A DNA stretch of 64,000 nucleotides. Origin: CAZSAT01 sp964604675. GTDB taxonomy: Bacteria > Myxococcota_A > UBA796 > CAJQPC01. Location of the stretch: contig CAZSAT010000020.1 of NCBI GenBank assembly GCA_964604675.1, forward strand, positions 1 to 64,000. The letters run 5' to 3'. Under the pieces are notes generated by a model, which was not told the origin of the DNA, made no database searches, and saw only the letters and a list, made by a program, of their open reading frames with translations. Made by a program: the position numbers and the translations under genes. Shown one piece after another: positions 50,088 through 59,498 of the stretch (positions are counted from its first letter, which is position 1; each line of letters starts with the position of its first letter).

Positions 50088-53006
50088 ATGCGCGCCCTGA
50101 TGCTGATCGGCTCGACCCTGACCCTGGTGTTGACCGCTTGTGAGAAGTCGGATCTGCCCGACACCGGAACCGTTGTGGAAGACGACACCGCTGGCGGCGG
50201 CGACGGCGGTGATGGTGGCGACAGCGGCGACGGGGGCACCGACGCCGACCAGGACGGCTACACGGTCGAGGAGGGCGACTGCGACGACGAGGATGCGTCG
50301 GTGTCCCCGGGCGCCGAAGAGGTCTGTGACGGCGTCGACAACGACTGCAACGGCCTGACCGACGACAACGCCAGCGATGCGAGCACCTGGTACCTCGACG
50401 GCGACAGCGACGGCTACGGCGACGACGCCAACGCGGTGCAGCAGTGCGACGAGCCGGTGGGCTTCGTGGCGTCCGGCGGCGACTGCGACGACGGCGACGC
50501 GGCCTACCACCCCGAGGCCGAGGAGTCCTGCGACGATCCCAACGACTACAACTGCGACGGCAGCGTGGGGTACGAGGATGCCGATGGCGATGGCCACCCG
50601 GCCTGCGAGGACTGCGACGATGGGGATGCGCAGGTCAACCCGGACGGCGTCGAGGTCTGTGACGACGACGACAACGACTGCGACGGCCTGATCGACGACG
50701 CCGACGACTCGACCATCGGCCAGGACACCTGGTACAGCGACGGCGACGGCGACGGCTTCGGCGACCCGGACAGCACCACCGAGGCCTGCGACGCGCCCAG
50801 CGGCTACGTCGACGACCTCCAGGACTGCGACGACAGCGACCGCACGATCAGCCCCGACGCCGAAGAGGTCTGCGACGACGTCGACAACGACTGCGACGGC
50901 ACCGTGGACGAGCCCGACGCGGCCGATGCGGCCCTCTGGTACTACGACGGCGACGGCGACGGCTACGGCAACACGCCCACGCTGCAGGCCTGCGAGCAGC
51001 CCTCGGGCTACGTCGCCGATCCCGGCGACTGCGACGACAGCACCGCCGACGTGAACCCCGACGCCACCGAGGTGTGCGACGAGCAGGACAACGACTGCGA
51101 CGGCTCGGTCGACCCCGACACGTCGGCCGACGTGAGCACCTGGTACGCCGACGACGACAGCGACGACTACGGCGACGCCGACGACAGCACCGAGTCCTGC
51201 GACCAGCCCAGCGGGCACGTGTCCGACGCCACCGACTGCGACGACCTCTCGAGCGACATCTACCCGGGTGCAGACGAGTACTGCGACGGCATCGACAACG
51301 ACTGCGACAGCTCCGTCGACGAGACGGGCGCCGTGGACGTGATCACCCAGTACGTCGACAGCGACGGAGACGACTACGGCACCGGCACCAGCACCATCGA
51401 CTGCGATCTGCTGTCCGGCTACGCGGTGGCCAGCGGCGACTGCGACGATGGCGACAGCGCGGTCAACCCGGACGCTGTCGAGGTCTGTGACGACGTCGAC
51501 AACGACTGCGACGGCGACGCCGACAGCGACGCGGTCGATGCCGGCACCTACTACGCCGACGACGACGGCGACGAGCAGGGCGACGCGACCGACAGCCAGA
51601 CCATGTGCGACCAGCCCTCCGGCTACGTGGCCGACGACTCGGACTGCGACGACACGGACAGCGCCACCTTCCTGGGCGCCGACGAGGTGTGCGACGGCGC
51701 GGACAACGACTGCGACAGCACGGTGGACGAGGCGGCGATCGACGCCAGCTACGGCTACGAGGACGACGACGGCGACGGCTTCGGTGGCTCCGACTACGAC
51801 CTGCACTGCGCCGCGGTCGACAACGACTGGGACTGCGACGACAGCGACAGCGCCAACCCGCAGTACGTGGACGCGCTCGCCGGCACGCTGGCGTCGGTCG
51901 GCTCCCTGGACGATCCCTGGCTCACCATCCAGGAAGGCATCGACGCCGCCACGCAGTGCGTGCTGGTCTCGGACGGCACCTACTACGAGGCGATCGACTT
52001 CGGGGGCAACGACCTGCTCGTGGAGTCGCTGGGCGGCTCCGGTTCCGCCACCATCAACGCATCGGGCCAGAGCGCGCCGGTCGTCACGATGAACAGCGGC
52101 GAGTCCAGCGGCGCGGAGCTCGTCGGCTTCACGCTCGAGGGCGGCTCGGGCTACGAGTCCACCACCTCCTCGAGCAGCTCGTGCGGTTCGGGTGAGACCT
52201 GCGTGGACTACTACGTGACGACCTGCGGCGGCGGCCTCTACCTCGACGGTGCCACGCCCACACTGACCGACATCATCGTGCAGGACAACACGGTCACCGC
52301 GGACGAAGACACCACCGACGGCAACGACACCTACACCTACTACAGCTACGGTGGCGGCCTGTGCGCGCTGAACACCACGCTGAGCCTGTCGGGCGTGGAC
52401 GTGTTGCGGAACGACGCCGAGGAAGGTGGTGGTCTGTACATCGACGCGTCGAGCTCGGTCACCTTCGAGCAGGGCTGGGTGCAGGGCAACTCCGCCGACA
52501 ACGGCGCGGGCCTCGAGCTCGATGGCGGCACGCTCTACCTCGAGAACGTGGCCGTCACCGACAACACCGCCACGGCCACCGGCGGCGGGATCACGGCGAT
52601 CGACGGCACCGCCTACGTCATCAACGCGACCCTGGGCAACGACGACGCGCCCACGGGCGGCGGGCTGTACCTGTCGGGCACTGCGATGACGCTGCGCAAC
52701 AGCATCGTGTACGGCGCTGCGACCGGTGAAGGCGTGTACAGCGACGGCACCGCCACCCTGTCTGCCACCTACAACAACGTGTACGGCAGCGCGGGCGGCG
52801 ACTTCACCGGCGTGACCGACCCCACGGGCACCAACGGCAACATCAGCTCCGATCCGCTCTTCGTCGACTGGGCGAACGGTGACTGGAGCCTGGGGGCGGG
52901 CTCGCCTTCGATCGACGCCGGCAACCCCTCGTCCAGCTACGACGACGCCGATGGTACCGCCAACGATCAGGGCGCTTGGGGTGGACCTGGGGCGGACTGG
53001 GAGTAG
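50088..53006 (+). CDS. MopE-like repeat/beta-helix lipoprotein (nine Asp/Cys units)
   Basis: 972 aa. GGAGG seven bases upstream. Lipobox VLTAC followed by LPDTGTV and an Asp/Gly linker. Residues about 50-590 are nine MopE-type units ending in GDCDD- and CDGxDNDCDG-like motifs. The C-terminal part (about 595-960) is a right-handed beta-helix: TIQEGIDAATQC, GGGLYLDGATPTL, DVLRNDAEEGGGLYID, SIVYGAATGEGVYSDG, ending DAGNPSSSYDDADGT like choice-of-anchor Q proteins. Probably a surface, metal-binding adhesin or hydrolase scaffold. First of three tandem paralogues. Confidence 0.87.
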   Translation: MRALMLIGSTLTLVLTACEKSDLPDTGTVVEDDTAGGGDGGDGGDSGDGGTDADQDGYTVEEGDCDDEDASVSPGAEEVCDGVDNDCNGLTDDNASDASTWYLDGDSDGYGDDANAVQQCDEPVGFVASGGDCDDGDAAYHPEAEESCDDPNDYNCDGSVGYEDADGDGHPACEDCDDGDAQVNPDGVEVCDDDDNDCDGLIDDADDSTIGQDTWYSDGDGDGFGDPDSTTEACDAPSGYVDDLQDCDDSDRTISPDAEEVCDDVDNDCDGTVDEPDAADAALWYYDGDGDGYGNTPTLQACEQPSGYVADPGDCDDSTADVNPDATEVCDEQDNDCDGSVDPDTSADVSTWYADDDSDDYGDADDSTESCDQPSGHVSDATDCDDLSSDIYPGADEYCDGIDNDCDSSVDETGAVDVITQYVDSDGDDYGTGTSTIDCDLLSGYAVASGDCDDGDSAVNPDAVEVCDDVDNDCDGDADSDAVDAGTYYADDDGDEQGDATDSQTMCDQPSGYVADDSDCDDTDSATFLGADEVCDGADNDCDSTVDEAAIDASYGYEDDDGDGFGGSDYDLHCAAVDNDWDCDDSDSANPQYVDALAGTLASVGSLDDPWLTIQEGIDAATQCVLVSDGTYYEAIDFGGNDLLVESLGGSGSATINASGQSAPVVTMNSGESSGAELVGFTLEGGSGYESTTSSSSSCGSGETCVDYYVTTCGGGLYLDGATPTLTDIIVQDNTVTADEDTTDGNDTYTYYSYGGGLCALNTTLSLSGVDVLRNDAEEGGGLYIDASSSVTFEQGWVQGNSADNGAGLELDGGTLYLENVAVTDNTATATGGGITAIDGTAYVINATLGNDDAPTGGGLYLSGTAMTLRNSIVYGAATGEGVYSDGTATLSATYNNVYGSAGGDFTGVTDPTGTNGNISSDPLFVDWANGDWSLGAGSPSIDAGNPSSSYDDADGTANDQGAWGGPGADWE

Positions 53007-53149
53007 AGCTCCCGGCCTGGAACGGCCCTGCTGTGTTGGAGTTCTTGGATCTTCGCAGCCTCGGGTCGCGAGACATCACGCCGCGTGACATTCGGTGACA
53101 ATCAGGGCCTCGGGCGCCAAGTAGAACGCCGCTCCTCTGGGGTGTTCCC

Positions 53150-54775
53150 ATGCGTTCGATTCCGATGATCCTGACGGCGTTCCTGCTCACCAGCACGGTG
53201 GCCTGCGACCTGGCCAAGACCGACTACGACACCGGCGTGTCGGACCTCGACGACGTCGACGGGGACTCGGACGAAGACGCGGACGAAGCCGCCGAGGAGT
53301 CGTCCGGCGGCAATGGCGAGGACGGCGGAGACGGTGGCGACGGCGGCAGCGAAGGCGATGCCGACAACGACGGCTACACCAGCGTGGCCGGCGACTGCGA
53401 CGACACCGACCCCTTCACCTACCCGGGCGCCGACGAGACCTGCGACGACGACGACAACGACTGCGACGGTGTGGTCGACGAGGACGCCAAGGACGGCACC
53501 GCGAGCTGGCTCGACGACGACGGCGACGGCTTCGGCAACAGCGCCACCTACGCGGTGCGCTGCGACGAAGGTGTGACCAACGGAGCCGACTGCGACGACG
53601 GCGACGCGACCGAGCCCCACTACGTGGTGGATGGCGCGTCCGGGGCCTCCGACGGTTCGGTGTTGCGCCCATGGCCCACCATCCAGGACGGCATCGACAA
53701 CGCTCGCGAGTGCGTGGCGGTCGAGGCTGGCTCCTACACCGAGAACGTGGACTTCGGCGGTCGCGACGTGATGGTGACCGGCCTCGGCGGCGCCGCCGAG
53801 ACCGTGATCGACGGGAACAGCCGCGGTCCGGTGGTGAGCTTCGCCAGCGGTGAAGGCTCCGGTGCGGTGCTGACGGGCTTCACGCTCACGGGCGGCTCCG
53901 GCTTCGAGGAGGAGAGCTCCAGCTCCTACTCCTGCGGCTCCGGGGACACCTGCACCGACTACTACACGACCTGGTGCGGTGGCGGCCTGTACATCGACGG
54001 CTCGAACCCCACGCTCAGCGACCTCGTGGTCGAGGACAACGTGGTGTACGCCCCAGCCGACAGCACCTCGGGCGACGACACCTACACCTACCTGGGGTAC
54101 GGCGGCGGCGCGTGCGTGCGGAACGCCAACGTGACCTTCACGGGCGTCACCTTCGCCGACAACTCCGGCGACGAGGGCGGCGCGGTCTACATCGAGAGCA
54201 CCGGCAGCGCGGCCTTCGAGCAGTCGAGCTTCGTGGGCAACACGGGCGAGAGCGGTGGTGCGGTCCAGGTGGACGGCGGCGCGGTCAGCCTGACCAACGT
54301 GCTGCTGGCCTGGAACGAGGCCGATCTCGCCGGTGGCGGCCTGCTGGTCGCAGACGGCACCGCGACCCTCACCAACGTCACCCTGGGCGGCAACAGCTCC
54401 GCGCAGGGCGGGGGCCTCTACCTCTCCGGAAGCTCGGTGGGCAGCGTCGAGAACACCATCGTGTACGGAAGCACGGGAGAAGGCGTGAAGGTCGACGGCG
54501 GTTCTTCGTACAGCGGCAGCTACAGCAACGTCTACGGCAACAGCGGTGGGCAGTACGAGGGCACCACCGACGTGACCGGAACCAGCGGGAACCTGAGCTC
54601 CGACCCGGACTTCTCGTCGGTGAGCTCCGACGGCAACCCCAACAACGACAACTGGGGCCTGGCCCCGATGTCCCCGTCGAAGGACGCCGGCAACCCCGCG
54701 CCGGCGATGAACGACGAGGACGGGAGTCGGAACGATCAGGGCGCCTACGGCGGTCCTGACGGTTCCTGGCTCTAG
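53150..54775 (+). CDS. MopE-like repeat/beta-helix lipoprotein (two Asp/Cys units)
   Basis: 541 aa. Lipobox STVAC, then DYDTGVSDL. Only two MopE-type units (GDCDDTD, ADCDDGD), so it is the short form of the neighbouring paralogues. The beta-helix part (about 165-535) is very similar to both: TIQDGIDNARECVAVE, SCGSGDTCTDYYTT, GGAVQVDGGAVSLTNV, SIVYG-type turns, ending KDAGNPAPAMNDEDGS. Preceded by a 143-bp gap with no recognisable gene. Same likely role as the first paralogue. Confidence 0.86.
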   Translation: MRSIPMILTAFLLTSTVACDLAKTDYDTGVSDLDDVDGDSDEDADEAAEESSGGNGEDGGDGGDGGSEGDADNDGYTSVAGDCDDTDPFTYPGADETCDDDDNDCDGVVDEDAKDGTASWLDDDGDGFGNSATYAVRCDEGVTNGADCDDGDATEPHYVVDGASGASDGSVLRPWPTIQDGIDNARECVAVEAGSYTENVDFGGRDVMVTGLGGAAETVIDGNSRGPVVSFASGEGSGAVLTGFTLTGGSGFEEESSSSYSCGSGDTCTDYYTTWCGGGLYIDGSNPTLSDLVVEDNVVYAPADSTSGDDTYTYLGYGGGACVRNANVTFTGVTFADNSGDEGGAVYIESTGSAAFEQSSFVGNTGESGGAVQVDGGAVSLTNVLLAWNEADLAGGGLLVADGTATLTNVTLGGNSSAQGGGLYLSGSSVGSVENTIVYGSTGEGVKVDGGSSYSGSYSNVYGNSGGQYEGTTDVTGTSGNLSSDPDFSSVSSDGNPNNDNWGLAPMSPSKDAGNPAPAMNDEDGSRNDQGAYGGPDGSWL

Positions 54776-54803
54776 CAGCGACACCTCCCGAGGCAAGGAC
54801 TCC

Positions 54804-57170
54804 ATGCGCACCCTTCCCCTGATGCTCGTCTCCGGACTGCTCACCCTGACCGTCGCCTGCGACGACAAGGCCGCCTACGACACCGGCACGACCGAGACCC
54901 CTGGCGACGGCGACGGCGACGGCGACTCCGACGCGGACGAGAGCCCCGACGAGGGCGACTCCGGCGACACCGACGACGGCTCCGTGGGCTCCGACACCGA
55001 CGACGACGACGGCGACGGCTACACCGAGCGCCAGGGCGACTGCGACGACGCCGACGCGAGCGTGAGCCCGGACGCCTCCGAGATCTGCGACGGCGTCGAC
55101 AACGACTGCGACGGCACCGTGGACGGCGAGGACGCCATCGGCGCCTCCGCGTTCTACCGGGACGCCGACGGCGACGGCTACGGCAACGACGCCGACGCCC
55201 GCACCGCGTGCGACGAGCCCAACGGCTACACGAGCGTGGGAGGGGACTGCGACGACGCCGACGCCGCCTACCACCCGGGCGCGTCGGAGTCCTGCGACAC
55301 GGATCTCGACTACAACTGCGACGGGTACACCGCCTACGAGGACAACGACGGCGACGGCTACCCGGCGTGCGAGGACTGCGACGACGGCAACCGCCTCGTG
55401 AACGACGGCGGCACCGAGGTGTGCGACGACATCGACAACGACTGCGACGGGCTCTACGACGACGCGGACGACTCGGTGAGCGGTCAGGACACCTGGTACG
55501 AGGACGCCGACAACGACGGCTACGGCGACGCGCGGAGCGACCAGGAGGCCTGCGACCAGCCCAGCGGCTGGGTGGCCAACGACTCCGACTGCGACGACGA
55601 CGACGCCAACAGCAACCCGCTGGAGGACGAGGTCTGCGACGACGCGGACAACGACTGCAACGGGATCGTGGACGACGACGCCGACGACGCGACCGACTGG
55701 TACAGCGACGGCGACGGCGACGGCTACGGCGCCGGACCGGCGACCACGTCGTGCGACGCGCCGAGTGCCTCGTGGTCCGACGTCGATGGTGACTGCGACG
55801 ACAGCGACGACACCAGCTACCCGAGCGCCGCCGAGAGCTGCGACGAGGTGGACAACGACTGCGACAGCACCGTGGACGAGGACGCGATCGACGCCGAGTA
55901 CGGCTACGCGGACGACGACGGCGATGGCTTCGGCGACGCCAGCAGCTACGACCTGCACTGCGACGTGGTCTCGAACGACTGGGACTGCGACGACAGCGAC
56001 TCCAGTGAGCCGGTGTACGTCGACGCGAACGCATCGGGCTCGATGAGCGGCACGATCGACCGGCCCTACGACAGCGTGCAGGACGGCATCGACGGCGCGC
56101 GCCAGTGCGTGGTGGTCGAGAGCGGCACCTACACCGAGACCATCGACTTCGGCGGCAAGGACGTGCTGGTCACGGCGGTCGACGGCAACGGCGAGACCAC
56201 GATCGACGCCAACGGCGCCGGCCCGGTGGTCACCTTCGCCGATGGCGAGGGCGCAGGGGCCGAGCTCCGCGGCTTCACGCTGACCGGGGGCTCCGGCTAC
56301 GAGAGCACCACCTCGTCGAGCTACAGCTGCGGGTCGGGTGACACCTGCACCGACTTCTACACCACCTTCTGCGGCGGTGGCATCTACGTGGACGGGGCCA
56401 CGCCGACGCTGGCCGACCTGGTCATCGAGGACAACGACGTGGTCGCGCCGGCCAACACCACCTCGGGCGACGACACCTACACCTACTACAGCTACGGCGG
56501 TGGGCTGTGCGTGCTCGCGAGCAACCTGACCATCGGCGACGTGGACTTCTGGGACAACTCGGCGGACGAGGGCGGCGCCATCTACGTCGACGCGACGGCG
56601 AGCCTCTCGGTGGAGCGCGCCTGGATCGCGAGCAACGTCGGTGAGAACGGGGGCGGCGTGCAGGTCGACGGCGGGAGCCTGAGCCTGACCAACGTGGCCA
56701 GCACCTGGAACAGCGCCACCGCGGTCGGCGGCGGCGTGCTCGCCATCGACGCGACCGTGACCGAGGAGAACGTCACCCATGGCGGCGACGACGCCCCGGT
56801 CGGCGGCGGCCTCTACCTCTCGGGCAGCTCCACCGGCACGGTGATCAACTCCATCGTCTACGGCGCTGGCACCGGCGCGGGGGTGACCGTGGACGCCGGG
56901 AGCTTCAGCGGCAGCTACAACAACGTCTATGGCAACGGCGGCGGCGAGTACGACGGCACGAGCGACCCGACCGGGTCGAGCGGCAACCTGAGCGCGAACC
57001 CGCTGTTCACCGACGTCACCGACGACGGCAACGATCAGAACGACGACTGGTCGCTGCGTTCCACCTCGCCTTCGGTCGACGCGGGCAACCCCTCCGCGGT
57101 CTACGACGACGACGACGGCACCAACAACGACCAGGGTGCCTGGGGTGGCGCGGACTCGACCTGGGACTGA
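54804..57170 (+). CDS. MopE-like repeat/beta-helix lipoprotein (six Asp/Cys units)
   Basis: 788 aa; 28 bp after the preceding paralogue, so probably co-transcribed. Lipobox TVAC, then AAYDTGTTET and an Asp/Gly linker. Six MopE-type units occupy about 60-410; the beta-helix occupies about 415-785 (SVQDGIDGARQCVVVE, SCGSGDTCTDFYTT, GGGLYLSGSSTGT, ending DAGNPSAVYDDDDGT). Several segments are near-identical to the two upstream paralogues. The repeat number, not the helix, is what differs. Same likely role. Confidence 0.87.
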   Translation: MRTLPLMLVSGLLTLTVACDDKAAYDTGTTETPGDGDGDGDSDADESPDEGDSGDTDDGSVGSDTDDDDGDGYTERQGDCDDADASVSPDASEICDGVDNDCDGTVDGEDAIGASAFYRDADGDGYGNDADARTACDEPNGYTSVGGDCDDADAAYHPGASESCDTDLDYNCDGYTAYEDNDGDGYPACEDCDDGNRLVNDGGTEVCDDIDNDCDGLYDDADDSVSGQDTWYEDADNDGYGDARSDQEACDQPSGWVANDSDCDDDDANSNPLEDEVCDDADNDCNGIVDDDADDATDWYSDGDGDGYGAGPATTSCDAPSASWSDVDGDCDDSDDTSYPSAAESCDEVDNDCDSTVDEDAIDAEYGYADDDGDGFGDASSYDLHCDVVSNDWDCDDSDSSEPVYVDANASGSMSGTIDRPYDSVQDGIDGARQCVVVESGTYTETIDFGGKDVLVTAVDGNGETTIDANGAGPVVTFADGEGAGAELRGFTLTGGSGYESTTSSSYSCGSGDTCTDFYTTFCGGGIYVDGATPTLADLVIEDNDVVAPANTTSGDDTYTYYSYGGGLCVLASNLTIGDVDFWDNSADEGGAIYVDATASLSVERAWIASNVGENGGGVQVDGGSLSLTNVASTWNSATAVGGGVLAIDATVTEENVTHGGDDAPVGGGLYLSGSSTGTVINSIVYGAGTGAGVTVDAGSFSGSYNNVYGNGGGEYDGTSDPTGSSGNLSANPLFTDVTDDGNDQNDDWSLRSTSPSVDAGNPSAVYDDDDGTNNDQGAWGGADSTWD

Positions 57171-57252
57171 GTGCAGCGCGCTGAACGCGCCGGGAGATCC
57201 TCGCCTGTCGTAGGATGCCCCGGTCTGCGGCATGCGCCGCCTGGAGGTCCCC

Positions 57253-57594
57253 ATGTTCGCGTCCCTCATGCTCCTGCTCGGCTGCCCTTACGGCGTCGAC
57301 GTCGAGGGGGAGACCGTGGAGGTCACCAGCCCGGCCGGTGACGTCACCGTCACCGACGACGGGGTCGAGGTGAAGTCGCCCGCGGGCGAGATCAACGTCA
57401 CCGAAGACGGCGTGGTGATCGACGGTGCCGACGGCTCCAAGATCACGGTGGGCGACGACGGGGTGAAGGTCACCGACGGTGAAGGCGACCAGGTCGACAT
57501 CGAGGTGAGCGAGGACGGTGTGAAGGTCGAGGCCGACGACGGCAAGGCCTCGGCCGAGGTGAAGGTCGGCAAGGGCAAGCGCAAGGGGCGGTGA
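57253..57594 (+). CDS. small beta-repeat lipoprotein
   Basis: 113 aa. ATG 57253 has GGAGG five bases upstream, and lipobox LLLGC follows a short signal. The mature protein is about five imperfect units of 16-19 residues ending V-T-x-D-D-G-V (DVTVTDDGV, INVTEDGVV, ITVGDDGVK, IEVSEDGVK), an Asp-rich beta-strand pattern suggesting a small beta-solenoid and possible Ca binding, then a basic tail GKGKRKGR. No family recognised. Overlaps the next membrane protein by 4 bp. Confidence 0.75.
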   Translation: MFASLMLLLGCPYGVDVEGETVEVTSPAGDVTVTDDGVEVKSPAGEINVTEDGVVIDGADGSKITVGDDGVKVTDGEGDQVDIEVSEDGVKVEADDGKASAEVKVGKGKRKGR

Positions 57595-59498
57595 AGTCCA
57601 GCCTTCCCTGGCTCGCCGCAGCCACCGCGCTCTACGCGGCGGCGGCGCTCTTCCAGCTCTACCCGGCGTGGCTCGATCTCGACCACGGCGTGGTCGGGGA
57701 CTGGATGCACCCGGACATGATCTCCAACCACTGGCTCTACCGCTGGTTGCCCGAGGAGCTGACCGGCGGCGGCTCCATCGTGCACAACAGCCGCTACTAC
57801 CACCCGATCGGCGACGGCCCGTGGCTCGCCGGGAACGGGTCGGATGCGGTGCCTTACACCTTGGTCGCTCTGTGGATGGACTGGCCCGGATCGGCCACCG
57901 CCTGGGTGGCGATCCTGATCGTGCTCAACGGGCTGAGCGGCTTCGCGCTGTCCCGCGCTGCGGGCGCCTCCGCAGCGGCGGCGCTGGTGGGCGGGCTGTT
58001 CCTCGCGTGGTGTCCGTACGTGGCCTTCGAGCTGGGCTGCGCGCGCTTCGCGCAGGGGCCGCTCTACTGGTTCGCGTTCTTCCTCGCGTGCTGGATCCGG
58101 CTGCTCGATCGACCCAGCTGGGGCCGCGCGGCGGCGGCCGGAGCGCTCTACTCGGCCTGCGCGTTCATGTACTGGTACTACGGGCTGTGGGCGGCGCTCT
58201 TCGGGGCGGTCCTGTGGGCCTTCCGCCCCTCGGTGCCTGCTCTGTTGCGCTTCCTGCCCTTCGCGGTGGCGGGCACGGTGCCCTTCCTCGCGGTGTTCCT
58301 CAGCCACTGGGCGGGCATTCCGGGCACGGTCGACGAGGGCTTCCCCCACGTGCTCGCGATCGAGAGCGGGCTCCCGGTGACCTTCCCGCTCTCGAGCGGC
58401 ACCGGCGCGCTGTCCACGATCGTGCTGCCCTGGCTGCTCACGGGCTTCGCGCTGGCGGGCCTGAGGCGCCCGTGGAGCGCGTTGCAGCGCGGGCTGGCGC
58501 TGGCGGCGCTGCTGTTCTACCTCCTCGCCCTCGGTCCGCACCTCCTGCTCCCCGACGGCTCCGACAGCGGACTCCCGGCCCCGTACCTGGCCGCGTATGG
58601 CGGCGTGGGCCTGCTCCGGCGCTTCTGGTGGCCCTACCGGCACATCGCGGCGCTCACGATCGCGCTCGTGCCCCTCGCCGCGCTCGGTGTGGAGCGGGTC
58701 CTGAGGGCGGCCGGCGAGTTCAAGCCGCACGCGGTGGCCGCGCTCGTGGCCCTGCTCCCGATGGAGCTCTCGGCGCGCGCGGCCAACCTGGGCGTGGTGA
58801 CCAGCTGGTGGGAGGAGCCGGAGGCCTACGCCGAGCTCGCGGAGCGTGAGGGCGACGTGCTGCTCGAGCTGCCTCTGTCGTCGCAGATCACGCGCTCCCA
58901 ACAGTCGCTGTCGTACCAATGGGTCCACGGCAAGACCCTCGCCAACGGCCACGCGATGTGGGTGGAGCGCGTGCGCCCAGACGCCTGGGACGACTGGATC
59001 GCAGGGCACCCGCTGCTCGATGCCCTGCACCGCCAGGAGCTCGGCGAGGAGGTGGGGACCGTGGAGCTCGACGCGGCCAGCTTCGAGGCGCTCGAGGCCG
59101 ACGGTCTGCGGCTGATCACCGTGAGCGCGGAGTTCTTCCCCGGCAAGCTCGGCGACCTCGCGGAGCTGCACGCGCAGACCTTGACCGCCCTGTTCGGCGA
59201 GCCGGTGCACGAGCAGGACGCGCTGCAGGTCTGGGACGTGGCGAGTTGGACCGGCGTCGACTCCGTCGCCTTCGAGAGCTTTGCGGTGCCCTCGGAGTAC
59301 GTGACCCAGGAGGGGGGGATCGATCCTCACGCCGCGAGCGTGCACAGCCTGGGCTGGCGACCCCTGAACAAGGACGTTCCCCCCGTCATCCCGCCGGAGG
59401 AGGCCTTCGCCAAGGAGACCGACGCCGAGCGCGATCGGCGGATCCAGACGCTGCCGCCCATGGTGCGACGCCGCATCGAGCGGGAGCAGGGGGAGTGA
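57591..59498 (+). CDS. polytopic membrane protein, GT-C-like, unknown function
   Basis: 635 aa. GTG start in a 4-bp overlap. About ten spans between residues 5 and 390, then a large external domain (about 395-635) that is charged and contains RRIEREQGE at the end. After the first span is VVGDWMHPDMISNHWLYRW, comparable to acidic loops in GT-C enzymes. Paralogue of the two following genes, with WWPYRHIAAL shared in pattern. Possibly a glycosyltransferase or polymer exporter; not assignable. Confidence 0.65.
   Translation: MKSSLPWLAAATALYAAAALFQLYPAWLDLDHGVVGDWMHPDMISNHWLYRWLPEELTGGGSIVHNSRYYHPIGDGPWLAGNGSDAVPYTLVALWMDWPGSATAWVAILIVLNGLSGFALSRAAGASAAAALVGGLFLAWCPYVAFELGCARFAQGPLYWFAFFLACWIRLLDRPSWGRAAAAGALYSACAFMYWYYGLWAALFGAVLWAFRPSVPALLRFLPFAVAGTVPFLAVFLSHWAGIPGTVDEGFPHVLAIESGLPVTFPLSSGTGALSTIVLPWLLTGFALAGLRRPWSALQRGLALAALLFYLLALGPHLLLPDGSDSGLPAPYLAAYGGVGLLRRFWWPYRHIAALTIALVPLAALGVERVLRAAGEFKPHAVAALVALLPMELSARAANLGVVTSWWEEPEAYAELAEREGDVLLELPLSSQITRSQQSLSYQWVHGKTLANGHAMWVERVRPDAWDDWIAGHPLLDALHRQELGEEVGTVELDAASFEALEADGLRLITVSAEFFPGKLGDLAELHAQTLTALFGEPVHEQDALQVWDVASWTGVDSVAFESFAVPSEYVTQEGGIDPHAASVHSLGWRPLNKDVPPVIPPEEAFAKETDAERDRRIQTLPPMVRRRIEREQGE

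Noticed and set aside
50250..51870. Regular DNA periodicity that looks like a CRISPR array or minisatellite.
   Set aside because: The periodicity comes from protein-coding MopE-type units; copies are diverged and in frame, with no spacer structure.
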